A stretch of 64,000 nt of DNA from Paenibacillus sp. AN1007 (GTDB lineage Bacteria; Bacillota; Bacilli; Paenibacillales; Paenibacillaceae), in contig NZ_CP159992.1 of assembly GCF_040702995.1 (NCBI RefSeq), forward strand, positions 5,722,501 to 5,786,500, in the 5' to 3' direction. The position numbers and the translations under genes are program-made. Positions 35,325 through 44,416 of the stretch are shown here, piece by piece; position 1 is the first letter of the stretch, and every line of letters begins with the position of its first letter. A model generated the notes under the pieces. It ran no database searches and was not told where the DNA came from. It saw only the letters and a list, made by a program, of their open reading frames with translations.

Positions 35325-36470
35325 TTATTTACTGCTTGTACCTTCTTCGGTTTTTGCATCTTTGTCTGTTCCTGTTGTACCTTGATCAGTCTTCGTATCT
35401 GTACCTTTGGAATCTGTTTTGGATTCATCTGTTTTTGTGCCCTCTGTGCCAGTTCCCGTTGTACCTTCTTTAGTACCTTCCTCTTTTTTATCCGTTTTAG
35501 GAAGTTTTACTTCTTTGATGATTTTCTCCAGATCTTTTTGCATAAATGTATCGATTTGACCCGCAGCCAATTGGCTTTTCAGCGTTTCTTTTTGCTCAGC
35601 TGTTAACTTGGAGTAATCTGCATCTGTACGGGACTCCACTTTTATAATGTGATACCCAAACTGGGATTCCACTGGATCACTGATCTTATTGAGCGGCAAT
35701 GTTTTCGCAGCTTCCTTGAAGGAATCTACCCAATTAGCTACCGGAGCATCTTTAAATAATCCTCCATCTGCAACAGAGTTGGTATCATCTGAATATTCTT
35801 TTACAACGGCAGCGAAATCAGCTCCACCATCAAGTTTTGCTTTTACTTCTTTTGCCAATTTCAGGGCATCTTCTTTTTTACGTTCTTTCTTGGTTTTTGA
35901 GTCGGTAAATCCAATTAAAACGTGACGTACAGAAGCCGTTGTAAACTGGTCTTTGTTTTTCTCAAATTCTGCCTTCATCGCGTCTTCTGTTACACCGGTT
36001 TCTTTATCTTTGATTACCGTCATAATACGGGTCATGTAGTCTTTAATGTTTTGATCTGTCAGGTTTTGTGTTTTCAGCATTTCCTTCCACTGGTCTTCCT
36101 TCACTTGAGCTTTCATCTTGTCGAATTGCTCTGCAGCTGTTTTGGCACCAGCGGTTTTTGCTTCATCACTTGCCTTGCCGCTCAAATATTCATAAGCAAT
36201 CTCCTGCTTCACCAGGTATTCCTTGAAATCATCCATATCCATCATCTGCGCATATTCAGGATACAGGAATTTCATGACACGCTGCTCCATATCGAATTCA
36301 TTCGCTGTAATTGTACCGCCATCATAAGTAGCGACTACAGCACTGTTATCTTTTGATTCCGGTGCTTTCGCTTCTTCCTTCTTGCCGCATGCAGCAAGCA
36401 GGGACAGGGACAGTACTGCCACCATACCTACAGACAGCACTTTTCCCACTTTTTTATACTTTGCTAACAT
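35325..36470 (-). CDS. prsA: Lipoprotein foldase PrsA (parvulin-type peptidyl-prolyl isomerase)
   Basis: Extracytoplasmic foldase for secreted proteins. The 381-residue precursor has a signal peptide with lipobox LAAC (Cys about residue 28), so it should be lipid-anchored. A SurA-N-like segment (TITANEFDMEQRVMKFLYPE) is followed by a PpiC domain near residues 178-275 (SVRHVLIGFTDSKTKKERKK, SVADGGLFKDAPVANWVDSF, SQFGYHIIKVE). The tail is a low-complexity Thr/Lys/Gly/Asp stretch. ATG 36470 has AAAGGGGGA upstream and overlaps the mfd 3' end by 17 bases, so it is likely coupled to mfd, unlike B. subtilis. Confidence 0.94.
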   Translation of the reverse strand: MLAKYKKVGKVLSVGMVAVLSLSLLAACGKKEEAKAPESKDNSAVVATYDGGTITANEFDMEQRVMKFLYPEYAQMMDMDDFKEYLVKQEIAYEYLSGKASDEAKTAGAKTAAEQFDKMKAQVKEDQWKEMLKTQNLTDQNIKDYMTRIMTVIKDKETGVTEDAMKAEFEKNKDQFTTASVRHVLIGFTDSKTKKERKKEDALKLAKEVKAKLDGGADFAAVVKEYSDDTNSVADGGLFKDAPVANWVDSFKEAAKTLPLNKISDPVESQFGYHIIKVESRTDADYSKLTAEQKETLKSQLAAGQIDTFMQKDLEKIIKEVKLPKTDKKEEGTKEGTTGTGTEGTKTDESKTDSKGTDTKTDQGTTGTDKDAKTEEGTSSK

Positions 36471-39400
36471 CTTTTAGTTCCCCCTTTGATTTAAAAGCAG
36501 TTTTCATGGACTCCAGAAATTTTTCTACCAGCTCCATCAGCTGCTTATCCCCAAGCCCCCTGCCTTTGACATGAATCAGCATTTGGGGTCCTTGTTCAAA
36601 TTGTACACGTCTTTCGAACTGATTTCCAATGTGTGCAATTTTAGAGAGTTCGAACGCATGCTCACGTCCTTCATAAAATTTCACAGTAAGGTCGTCTCCA
36701 CGCTGAGTAATGGACTCAATTCCATAGATTTTCCCATACACTTTAAGGCGAGCCACCGCCATCAAATTGATTACAGCTTCAGGCAGATCACCGAACCGAT
36801 CAACTAGTTCGTCTTCCAGTTCCATCGCATCTTCAAAGGATGCAATGACGGCTACCTTTTTATAAATCTCAATCTTCTGAATACTGTCATAAATATAATC
36901 TGATGGCAAGTAGGCATCCATACTCAGGTCGAGCGTTGTGTTCCATTGATCGGAAGGAACTGGCTCCTCACCAAGCATCGTCACTTTACGTTTGTTGATC
37001 TCCTCTGCCAGCATCTGTGAATACAGATCGAACCCGACGGAGGCAATAAAGCCGTGCTGCTCTGCTCCCAGCAGGTTGCCCGCCCCACGGATGGACAAGT
37101 CACGCATCGCGATTTTGAAACCTGAGCCGAGCTCGGTAAATTCTTTAATGGACTGCAGACGTTTCTCGGCAACTTCCGTCAGCACTTTATCCCGTTGGTA
37201 CGTGAAATACGCGTAGGCAATCCGGTTTGACCGGCCTACCCGTCCACGCAGCTGGTACAATTGGGAAAGTCCCATTTTGTCCGCATCATGCACGATCAGT
37301 GTGTTTACATTCGGAATATCCACACCTGTCTCGATAATGCTGGTGCTCACCAGTACATCATACTCTCCGTCCAGGAAGTCGAGAATCGTCTTCTCCAGCT
37401 CGGTTTCTGTCATCTGACCGTGTCCTACGCCCACTTTGGCTTCCGGCACCAGCTCCGATATTTCAGCAGCCATCTCCTGAATGCCCTGCACTCGGTTGTA
37501 AAGATAATACACCTGACCGCCGCGGGCCAGCTCGCGTTCAATTGCTTCACGAACAAGCGCCTGACTGTGTTCCACCACATACGTCTGAACAGGGAAACGA
37601 TTCTCGGGCGGTGTCTCAATAACCGACAGGTCACGTACCCCCAGCATGGACATGTGAAGTGTACGCGGAATCGGTGTTGCTGTAAGAGTTAACACGTCTA
37701 CATTCGTTTTAAGTTTTTTGAGCTTTTCTTTATGTGTTACACCAAAACGCTGCTCCTCATCGACAATAAGCAGTCCCAGGTCTTTAAACACTAGATCCTG
37801 TGACAACAAGCGGTGTGTACCAATAACGATGTCCACTGTACCGGCTTTGATCCCTTTCGCTGTCTCATTCTGTTCCTTACGGGAACGGAATCGGCTAAGG
37901 ACATGGATGTTAAACGGGTAACCAGAGAAACGCTCGCGGAATGTTTCATAGTGCTGCTGAGCCAAAATCGTGGTCGGAACCAGCACCGCCACCTGTTTGC
38001 CCTCAATTGCTGCTTTGAATGCAGCCCGAATAGCCACTTCTGTCTTACCGTATCCAACGTCTCCACACAATAAACGATCCATCGGACGGTTTTGTTCCAT
38101 ATCTTTTTTGATTTCTTCAATTGCACGCATCTGATCCCGTGTCTCATCGTAAGGGAACATATCTTCAAATTCCTGCTGCTCTGCGGAATCTTTATCGAAT
38201 CCATAACCTTTGGACGTTTGACGTTCTGCATAAAGCTTGATCAGATCGTCAGCGATATCCTGAACGGATGAACGAACTTTATTTTTGACACGAGTCCATT
38301 CATTGCCGCCCAGCTTGTATATTTTCGGCTCTTTCTCTTCGGAACCGACATACTTTTGAATCAGGTCAATTTGTTCAATGGGAACAGACAATTTGTCGCC
38401 GCCTGCATACAGAATATGCATGTAGTCTTTGTGAATACCAGCGACTTCGAGCGTGCCAATTCCAAGGTATTTACCAATCCCGTGGTTTTGGTGAACAACG
38501 TAATCGCCCACTTTCAGTTCACTGTAGGATTTAATACGCTCGGCATTGTCGATGTTTCGAATCGGCTTGCGGGCTTTGCGCTGCTTCTGCGAGAACATCT
38601 CACCTTCCGTGATCACCGCCAAATGAATGGAAGGCATCTCGAAACCGGTCTGGAGGTTACCATTCAGCATCTCCGGCTCAGGGATGTCGTAATCCTGCAG
38701 TACACGACGCATCCGATCCATACGTTCTTCACCGTTCGCCAGCATCAGCACCTGAACTCCGGCCTTCTGCCAGCGTTCCATCTCGGCCTTGAGCACATTC
38801 ATCTGTCCGTGGAAATCCTGCATACCCCGGCTGATAAAGTTCAGAATGTTCTGCGGCTGCGTATGCGGCACCTGACGCAGGAAGATCGACATAAAGATCG
38901 TCTGGAATGGACGTTCATAGAGCAGATCATCCCCATCCGCTGACAGCGGCAGATCTGGCAGTGTTTTTCCATTCTGCATCAGGTGCAGGTTCCATTCTGA
39001 CTCATCTCGATCCAGCTGTTTGGATGTCTCCGACAGCCTCGCAGGCTCATCCATCACCAGAATTGTATCTTCCGGCATATAGTCGTATATCGTTTTATTT
39101 TCCGGATAAAGCGGGGAGATATATTTATACATCTCCGAGAAATAAACATGCTGACGCAGCAGCTCGACCTCTCGGTGCATCTCTTCGCGCAGACGCAGCT
39201 TCGCCTGACGATCTGTCATTTTCTCCAACTGCTGCTCAAGCAGAAGTGCTGCCGTATCGGCTGCCTTCTCCATACGTTCGCGATCAGCAATCAACTCTTT
39301 GCACGGCAGCACTGTAATTTCTTCTATCCGTTCAATGGAGCGCTGATCTGCCGGATCAAATGTGCGAATTGAATCGATTTCGTCATCAAATAACTCTATC

Positions 39401-39981
39401 CGGTAGGCAATTGATGAAGTTACTGGATAGAAGTCGATAATGCCTCCGCGTACGCTCATTTCACCCCGCGATTCAACGCGCTCCACACGCTCATAACCAA
39501 GCGTCACCATCTCCAGCAGGAATGAATCCAGCTGAAGCGTGCTGCCCTGCTTAATCTGAATATGTGCATTCGCCATCACTTCCGGCAGGGGGACATAACG
39601 TCTTACCCCGGAAAAAGGAATGACAACGACGCCCCTAAACCCTTGGGCGCAGCGAACCAATACTTCTATGCGTTGAGCAAGTGTCTCCGGACTGGATACC
39701 GCGGCCTCAGCCGCAACAAGTTCATTTGCTGGATAGATTAAAACCCGATCCGGTGAAAGCGCTTCCTGTAAATCTTCTGCCATTTTTTGTGCGGAAAACA
39801 TGTTATGTGTCACAACGAGCAGTGGACGATCCATTTCCTGATGCAGTGCCGCCAGCATAATCTGGCGAGCCGAACCGGATAATCCCGAAACCAACTGCTC
39901 CTTCATGCCGGATTTAACCCCGGCTGTAATGGACGCAAAGTCCGGATCTTTGGAAAAAGCCTGTATGAGTGCTTGTAACAA
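36454..39981 (-). CDS. mfd: Transcription-repair coupling factor Mfd
   Basis: DNA translocase that removes stalled RNA polymerase and recruits UvrA. The 1175-residue protein has the UvrB-like N-terminal modules, the RNA-polymerase interaction domain (YVVHQNHGIGKYLGIGTLEV near residue 495), and the helicase motor: Walker A GDVGYGKTEVAIRAAF near 640, DEEQRFG near 740, TATPIPRTL near 760 and QLRGRVGRSN near 905, with the C-terminal TRCF domain. A frame opens at ATG 40023, but TTG 39981 with AGAGAGGTG six bases upstream gives the normal length and is preferred. Confidence 0.96.
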   Translation of the reverse strand: MLQALIQAFSKDPDFASITAGVKSGMKEQLVSGLSGSARQIMLAALHQEMDRPLLVVTHNMFSAQKMAEDLQEALSPDRVLIYPANELVAAEAAVSSPETLAQRIEVLVRCAQGFRGVVVIPFSGVRRYVPLPEVMANAHIQIKQGSTLQLDSFLLEMVTLGYERVERVESRGEMSVRGGIIDFYPVTSSIAYRIELFDDEIDSIRTFDPADQRSIERIEEITVLPCKELIADRERMEKAADTAALLLEQQLEKMTDRQAKLRLREEMHREVELLRQHVYFSEMYKYISPLYPENKTIYDYMPEDTILVMDEPARLSETSKQLDRDESEWNLHLMQNGKTLPDLPLSADGDDLLYERPFQTIFMSIFLRQVPHTQPQNILNFISRGMQDFHGQMNVLKAEMERWQKAGVQVLMLANGEERMDRMRRVLQDYDIPEPEMLNGNLQTGFEMPSIHLAVITEGEMFSQKQRKARKPIRNIDNAERIKSYSELKVGDYVVHQNHGIGKYLGIGTLEVAGIHKDYMHILYAGGDKLSVPIEQIDLIQKYVGSEEKEPKIYKLGGNEWTRVKNKVRSSVQDIADDLIKLYAERQTSKGYGFDKDSAEQQEFEDMFPYDETRDQMRAIEEIKKDMEQNRPMDRLLCGDVGYGKTEVAIRAAFKAAIEGKQVAVLVPTTILAQQHYETFRERFSGYPFNIHVLSRFRSRKEQNETAKGIKAGTVDIVIGTHRLLSQDLVFKDLGLLIVDEEQRFGVTHKEKLKKLKTNVDVLTLTATPIPRTLHMSMLGVRDLSVIETPPENRFPVQTYVVEHSQALVREAIERELARGGQVYYLYNRVQGIQEMAAEISELVPEAKVGVGHGQMTETELEKTILDFLDGEYDVLVSTSIIETGVDIPNVNTLIVHDADKMGLSQLYQLRGRVGRSNRIAYAYFTYQRDKVLTEVAEKRLQSIKEFTELGSGFKIAMRDLSIRGAGNLLGAEQHGFIASVGFDLYSQMLAEEINKRKVTMLGEEPVPSDQWNTTLDLSMDAYLPSDYIYDSIQKIEIYKKVAVIASFEDAMELEDELVDRFGDLPEAVINLMAVARLKVYGKIYGIESITQRGDDLTVKFYEGREHAFELSKIAHIGNQFERRVQFEQGPQMLIHVKGRGLGDKQLMELVEKFLESMKTAFKSKGELKDVSKV

Positions 39982-40306
39982 AAGGGGCACCTCTCTTATA
40001 ACTTTCTTGATTATTGCACGCATAAGCGCAGCATCTTTACGGACGTTGAAATTTTATAAATTGGATACTTATTCCTTTTTGTCCTGTTTCATCATAAAGG
40101 ATTACTCAAAACATTGCCACATCTGTTCATGCAGCTCATCCTGAAGCCGGGTACATCCAGCTTGTTTTCGTTCCAACTGAAAAGAAGCCTCAGCAGGCTG
40201 CCAAGGCTATAAAAGGCGGACCACGGTATCTGCGGCCGCCCCATCTGTCATTTGTTCAAATGTTTGTAGATACGTCGCCACTGCTGGTCCGCAGCTTACG
40301 ATGATA
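39982..40306 (-). other. mfd upstream gap with possible fin terminator
   Basis: A 325-base gap. GCGGACCA (40292-40285) and TGGTCCGC (40223-40216) on the minus strand could form a long-range stem followed by CTTTTATAG, a weak terminator after fin. The inner region is GC-rich. No convincing mfd promoter was recognised. Confidence 0.35.
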
Positions 40307-40537
40307 TTACTGAAGCGGATTAGCAAGCAGGCTCAGCTCGGGATTGTGTTCCAGCGCTTCCTTACAGTAATCACATGTGATCCGAACGGTCACATCACCA
40401 CCGGAATTATACGCTATTATATCCCTCCGCTCGTCGGGGGTCAAGAAATGAAAACCGAGCTGCGCTTCTGTGATTTTAGCCGAATCGATTCGTCCAATAA
40501 AGATACGGCAATGCCGACATACATAATTCACTGACAT
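40307..40537 (-). CDS. fin: Anti-sigma-F factor Fin (YabK)
   Basis: Binds sigma-F and helps the forespore switch to sigma-G. The 76-residue protein has a zinc-binding pattern: VCRHCRIFIG near the N-terminus and ITCDYCKEAL near residue 56, with the Fin-typical ITEAQLGFHFLTPDERRDII between. The start at 40537 is set by AGGAGG seven bases upstream; a longer frame to 40603 is rejected. Same size and position as B. subtilis fin, between pth and mfd. I found no clear sigma-F promoter. Confidence 0.94.
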   Translation of the reverse strand: MSVNYVCRHCRIFIGRIDSAKITEAQLGFHFLTPDERRDIIAYNSGGDVTVRITCDYCKEALEHNPELSLLANPLQ

Positions 40538-40633
40538 AGTTATGCCTCCTGAACATGGTTTATACATCCAGTATGCCCAGGTTGTCTGAATAAAAGTCGT
40601 CATATTAATCTTTTTTCCAGTGATACTGCCATA

Positions 40634-41194
40634 TTAACCGTTGAATTTGGCCATAGTTTGCTCAAATGTATGTGTCAGGCTGTGCTCCAAAGCATCACAT
40701 GTCTGCTCGATTGTCTGCTCCAGCGCTTCCTTTTCCTTCTTCATAAACGTAGACAAGACATAGTCCACAATGGCATGTCCCGGATCAGGCCGGGATATGC
40801 CCATACGAATTCGGTTAAACTGCTGTGTACCTGTATGCTGAATAATGGACTTGATTCCATTATGTCCACCTGCACTACCCTGGTAGCGCAAGCGAACTCT
40901 GCCAATCTCTGTATCCATATCGTCATATACGACAATTAGGTCCTCTAGACTGACTTTATAAAAGTCCATATACGCGCGAACTGATTCACCAGAAAGGTTC
41001 ATATACGTCATCGGTTTAATCAGCACCGTTTTGACGCCGCCAATATTGCCTTCTCCGATTAATGCTTTGCATTTGTTCTGTGTGATCGAAATGTTATGGC
41101 GTTCTGCCATCCGATCCAGCGCCATAAAACCGATATTATGCCGGGTTTTGGCATAGTTCGAGCCTGGATTCCCAAGTCCGACAATCCACTTCAT
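40634..41194 (-). CDS. pth: Peptidyl-tRNA hydrolase
   Basis: Releases tRNA from peptidyl-tRNAs that fall off the ribosome. The 186-residue protein shows MKWIVGLGNPGSNYAKTRHN (catalytic His region), KPMTYMNLSGESV near residue 63, VYDDMDTEIGRVRLR near 88 and GSAGGHNGIKSI near 107. ATG 41194 has GAAGGAGGG about six bases upstream; the longer frame to 41230 is not needed. In B. subtilis the gene is spoVC, important for sporulation. Here ctc, which should lie between pth and prs, is absent. Confidence 0.97.
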   Translation of the reverse strand: MKWIVGLGNPGSNYAKTRHNIGFMALDRMAERHNISITQNKCKALIGEGNIGGVKTVLIKPMTYMNLSGESVRAYMDFYKVSLEDLIVVYDDMDTEIGRVRLRYQGSAGGHNGIKSIIQHTGTQQFNRIRMGISRPDPGHAIVDYVLSTFMKKEKEALEQTIEQTCDALEHSLTHTFEQTMAKFNG

Positions 41195-41229
41195 CTTATT
41201 CCCTCCTTCAGCCAGCTTAAGTTGAGGCA

Positions 41230-41258
41230 TAGACTTCGAAAGTTATATTTCATATAAT
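41230..41258 (+). promoter_or_regulatory. Possible sigma-A promoter for the small plus-strand gene
   Basis: TAGACT (41230-41235), 17-base spacer, TATAAT (41253-41258) on the plus strand, 52 bases before the TTG start. Perfect -10, four-of-six -35. Confidence 0.55.
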
Positions 41259-41309
41259 ATCAGGAAAGTACGTATTGAACATTTATCATCCTAGGAAGGT
41301 GAGCGGGTT

Positions 41310-41510
41310 TTGCGCGAAGATAACGGACAGCTGACTCAACATAGTGACTTTATTTATCATCTGGAACATCACGTGCCTGTACAGGTATACGACCGTGACA
41401 CCCATATCGAGATTGGCTTGGTTACCCGTTTCGATAGTCAATTTGTCGAAATTGCTGATACACTCTTTCACAGACGACGCTTTCGCTTTATTTCCCGCCC
41501 GGGTTATTGA
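41310..41510 (+). CDS. Small protein of unknown function, opposite to its neighbours
   Basis: Not a family I recognise. The 66-residue product is charged and soluble, with no membrane segment: HLEHHVPVQVYDRDTHIEIG, then LVTRFDSQFVEIADTLFHRR and an RFRFISRPGY end. It is His- and Arg-rich and looks like a small beta-rich domain. Support for a real gene: a TTG start with AGGAAGGTGA seven bases upstream, a plus-strand promoter-like TATAAT, a following hairpin at 41557-41594, and no gene on the other strand. It sits where B. subtilis carries ctc between prs and pth, but is unrelated and divergent from pth. Confidence 0.68.
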   Translation: MREDNGQLTQHSDFIYHLEHHVPVQVYDRDTHIEIGLVTRFDSQFVEIADTLFHRRRFRFISRPGY

Positions 41511-41556
41511 TGCGCTGGCGTCCTTTTTCATCCTGATTAAAAATGGCACGCCGACA

Positions 41557-41594
41557 GGGGTTACATTTTCCGTTCAACCGGAAGACGTAACCCC
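41557..41594. terminator. Hairpin between the small plus-strand gene and prs
   Basis: GGGGTTAC pairs with GTAACCCC, with inner TTCCG/CGGAA pairs. It sits between two convergent genes and has no tight T run on either side, so it may be a weak bidirectional terminator. Confidence 0.5.
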
Positions 41595-41617
41595 TCTACT
41601 ACTTTATGCAGACATCC

Positions 41618-42571
41618 TTATTCAATTTCAAACAGCTTGCTGATTGACAATTCCTCATGAACACGGATGATGGCTTCCCCAAGCAGCGGCGCTACAGAAA
41701 GCACTTTAAGCTTGCTTGTTGGATTCGCATGTGTAATTGGAATCGTATCCGTTACGATGACTTCCTTCAATGGTGCATTCTCCAGACGTTCCATTGCAGG
41801 GCCAGACAATACCGGGTGAGTACAGCATGCATATACTTCTTTCACGCCGCCTTCCATCAAAGCATTAGCTCCCAGTACAATCGTTCCGGCAGTGTCAATG
41901 ATGTCATCAATCAAAATCGCTGTTTTGCCTTCGATGTTACCGATAATATTCATGACTTCGCTCACATTTGGCTCAGGGCGACGTTTGTCGATGATCGCAA
42001 GCGGTGCATTCAGGAAATCAGCCAGTTTACGCGCACGAACCACACCACCGTGGTCAGGTGACACAACAACCGGATTTTCAATCTGTTTCGAGCGGAAGTA
42101 TTGAGCCAGAATCGGCACACCCAGCAGATGATCGACTGGAATGTCGAAGAAACCTTGAATCTGCATAGCATGCAGGTCCATTGCAATAACACGAGTTGCG
42201 CCTGCTTTTTCAATCAGGTTAGCAACCAGCTTGGCTGTAATCGGGTCACGCGAACGCGCTTTGCGATCTTGACGTGCATAACCGTAATACGGAATAACCA
42301 CGTTAATTGTTTTGGCCGATGCACGTTTCAATGCATCAATCATCACGAGCATTTCCATCAGGTTGTCATTAACCGGCAAGCAAGTTGACTGCACGATATA
42401 AACGTGACAGCCACGAACACTCTCGGAGAGTTTCACTTGAATCTCGCCATCACTAAAGCTGGTTGTATGAGATTCACCCATAGGAATCCCGATATAATCA
42501 GCAATTTGATGAGCAAGCTTGGGGTTAGAATTGCAAGTAAATATTTTTAATTTCGAGTCAAAATAAGTCAT
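41618..42571 (-). CDS. prs: Ribose-phosphate pyrophosphokinase (PRPP synthetase)
   Basis: Makes PRPP from ribose-5-phosphate and ATP for nucleotide, NAD, His and Trp synthesis. The 317-residue class I enzyme shows FSDGEIQVKLSESVRGCHVY near residue 40, YYGYARQDRKARSRDPITAK near 95, DLHAMQIQGFFDIPVDHL near 130 and the PRPP loop DDIIDTAGTI near 218. ATG 42571 has GGAGGG 11 bases upstream. It follows glmU by about 100 bases that contain an ACCTCCC/GGGAGGT hairpin at 42631-42651 without a T tract. Feeds hpt, nadC and purR-related metabolism in this same region. Confidence 0.98.
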   Translation of the reverse strand: MTYFDSKLKIFTCNSNPKLAHQIADYIGIPMGESHTTSFSDGEIQVKLSESVRGCHVYIVQSTCLPVNDNLMEMLVMIDALKRASAKTINVVIPYYGYARQDRKARSRDPITAKLVANLIEKAGATRVIAMDLHAMQIQGFFDIPVDHLLGVPILAQYFRSKQIENPVVVSPDHGGVVRARKLADFLNAPLAIIDKRRPEPNVSEVMNIIGNIEGKTAILIDDIIDTAGTIVLGANALMEGGVKEVYACCTHPVLSGPAMERLENAPLKEVIVTDTIPITHANPTSKLKVLSVAPLLGEAIIRVHEELSISKLFEIE

Positions 42572-42669
42572 AAAATAAAAACCCTCCGTGCTGGTTCATT
42601 GGAATCTATAAGCGTCTGCGACATGTCGGCACCTCCCGGGAAGCGGGAGGTAATTCGTTATCAAAACCC

Positions 42670-44070
42670 TTATTCGGGTTTAGCATTTTGTTTCTTGGCT
42701 TTAGCACGTCCGCGGATTTTTTCCGCATAACCGGCTTTGTTCTCCTGGCGTGGACGAGCAATCGCCAGATCATTCTCAGGAACGGAATGTGTAACGGTGG
42801 AACCTGCAACGACATAAGCGCCTTTTCCAACCGTAATCGGAGCAATCAAATTGACATTACTGCCTACAAAGGCATCATCTTCAATGATTGTTACAGCCTT
42901 ATTATATCCATCATAATTGACGGTTATTGCCCCGCATCCAACATTTACGTTCTTCCCTACCTGAGCATCCCCAATGTAGCTAAGATGGGACACTTTGGAA
43001 CCTTCGTCAATTGTAGCATTTTTCACTTCAACAAAGTCACCAATTTTTACGCTGCGGCCTAACTTGGTGCCCGGGCGCAGATTGGCGAAAGGACCTACGG
43101 TTGCATCAGGGCCAACTTCTGCCTTGGACAGCACCGAATGTTTAATCACGGCACCATCTTGAATGATACTGTCTTCGATATCTGTATGAGGCCCGATATG
43201 ACACCCTTCACCAATCGAAGTAGTACCTTTAAGAACGGTTCCCGGATACAATACTGTATCTGATCCAATCGTAACATCTGCCCCGATATATGTCGATGAC
43301 GGATCGATGATGGTTACACCGTTCAACATATGACGGACAGCCAGACGTTCACGCATGTATGCCTCTGCCTGTGAAAGTGCAAGTCTGTCATTAACGCCAA
43401 TAGACTCTGCAATATCATCAGACATGTATGCCTCAACAATCTCGCCCTCACTTTTGAAAATGCCAACCACATCTGTCAGATAATACTCACCCTGAGCATT
43501 CTGATTGGTTACCTTCTCCAATGCTGCAAACAGCTTCGCATTATCAAAGCAGTATGTGCCTGTATTGATTTCCTTCACAGCGTCTTCCTGTGGTGTGCAA
43601 TCCTTCTGCTCCACGATCCGCTGTACAGAACCGTCTTCTCCGCGGATTACACGTCCATATCCCTTCGGATTATCGAGCTGAGCTGTGAGCACTGTTGCAG
43701 CTGCACCACTCTCCTCGTGAAGTTTCATCAGACCTTCCAGCGTTTCACTGGTAACGAGAGGTGTGTCACCACAAACTACAATTGTTGATCCAGTTTCACT
43801 GCCAAGCAGGGATTTAACTTGTTTTACAGCATGCCCTGTACCGAGCTGCTCTGCCTGAAGTGCGTATTCTGCTCTGGAACCTAAAAATGACTGCACCGCT
43901 TCGGCCCCATGTCCGACAACAACCACGCTGCGTTCAACACCTGCGCGAAGTGCTGCATCCAGCACATGTCCAACCATAGGTTTACCGCATACGGGATGCA
44001 GCACTTTGTACAATTTAGATTTCATTCGTTTGCCCTGCCCTGCGGCTAGAACAATTGCCATGCGTTTCAA
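42670..44070 (-). CDS. glmU: Bifunctional GlmU: glucosamine-1-P acetyltransferase / GlcNAc-1-P uridylyltransferase
   Basis: Makes UDP-GlcNAc for wall synthesis. The 466-residue protein has an N-terminal nucleotidyltransferase (VLAAGQGKRMKSKLYKVLHP, CGDTPLV) and a C-terminal left-handed beta-helix of hexapeptide repeats (from about residue 250; KIGDFVEVKNATIDEGSKVS, SYIGDAQVGKNVNVGCGAIT, NYDG). The TTG at 44070 with AGGAGG nine bases upstream is the best start; the ATG three codons later is too far from the SD. It lies upstream of prs, the gcaD-prs order. Confidence 0.97.
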   Translation of the reverse strand: MKRMAIVLAAGQGKRMKSKLYKVLHPVCGKPMVGHVLDAALRAGVERSVVVVGHGAEAVQSFLGSRAEYALQAEQLGTGHAVKQVKSLLGSETGSTIVVCGDTPLVTSETLEGLMKLHEESGAAATVLTAQLDNPKGYGRVIRGEDGSVQRIVEQKDCTPQEDAVKEINTGTYCFDNAKLFAALEKVTNQNAQGEYYLTDVVGIFKSEGEIVEAYMSDDIAESIGVNDRLALSQAEAYMRERLAVRHMLNGVTIIDPSSTYIGADVTIGSDTVLYPGTVLKGTTSIGEGCHIGPHTDIEDSIIQDGAVIKHSVLSKAEVGPDATVGPFANLRPGTKLGRSVKIGDFVEVKNATIDEGSKVSHLSYIGDAQVGKNVNVGCGAITVNYDGYNKAVTIIEDDAFVGSNVNLIAPITVGKGAYVVAGSTVTHSVPENDLAIARPRQENKAGYAEKIRGRAKAKKQNAKPE

Positions 44071-44358
44071 AATTAACGACCTCCTGTTCTGAAAATCCCA
44101 TTGAATGGTTTGCACATTTATATATCCAATGGGCATCGTTCAGCCGGCTCCATGCCGGTCTTGTTCATCGCCTGCTGTCTCTGTAATCACGCGTAACAAC
44201 GAAATCAAGAGCAATTCATGACCCGTTATATGACGCCGTGTACTCGTGAGCTTAACTGAATCCCAACGATTCCTAAGATGCCGCTCTGCAACCGAACGCA
44301 TGACGCGCTCCGGTTCTCTTTGAATAAACTCAATACTGAATATATCTTATTCCGGTCA
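44071..44358. other. glmU upstream gap
   Basis: About 290 bases. Contains the candidate small frame at 44140-44301 and a GACCGGC/GCCGGC hairpin near 44145-44160. No strong promoter for glmU was found; TTGATT with TACAGA at 17 bases is weak. Confidence 0.35.
44140..44301 (-). CDS. Candidate small protein, uncertain
   Basis: A 53-codon frame between the spoVG terminator and glmU. It begins MRSVAERHLRNRWDSVKL and continues LLLISLLRVITETAGDE, so it is basic at the start and hydrophobic in the middle. The ATG has GGAG six bases upstream. I do not recognise it. A frame of this length could arise by chance, and rare codons AGG and ATA are used. Listed because it has a ribosome site in an otherwise empty gap. 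Confidence 0.28.
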   Translation of the reverse strand: MRSVAERHLRNRWDSVKLTSTRRHITGHELLLISLLRVITETAGDEQDRHGAG

Positions 44359-44395
44359 AAAAGAAAAGAGAGCCATAAGACATGGCTCTCTTTTC
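44359..44395 (-). terminator. Intrinsic terminator after spoVG
   Basis: AAAAGAGAGCCAT, loop GTCTT, ATGGCTCTCTTTT then CTTTTTGACC on the minus strand: a 13-bp perfect stem. Confidence 0.93.
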
Positions 44396-44416
44396 CTTCG
44401 AACCCCAATAATGTTC

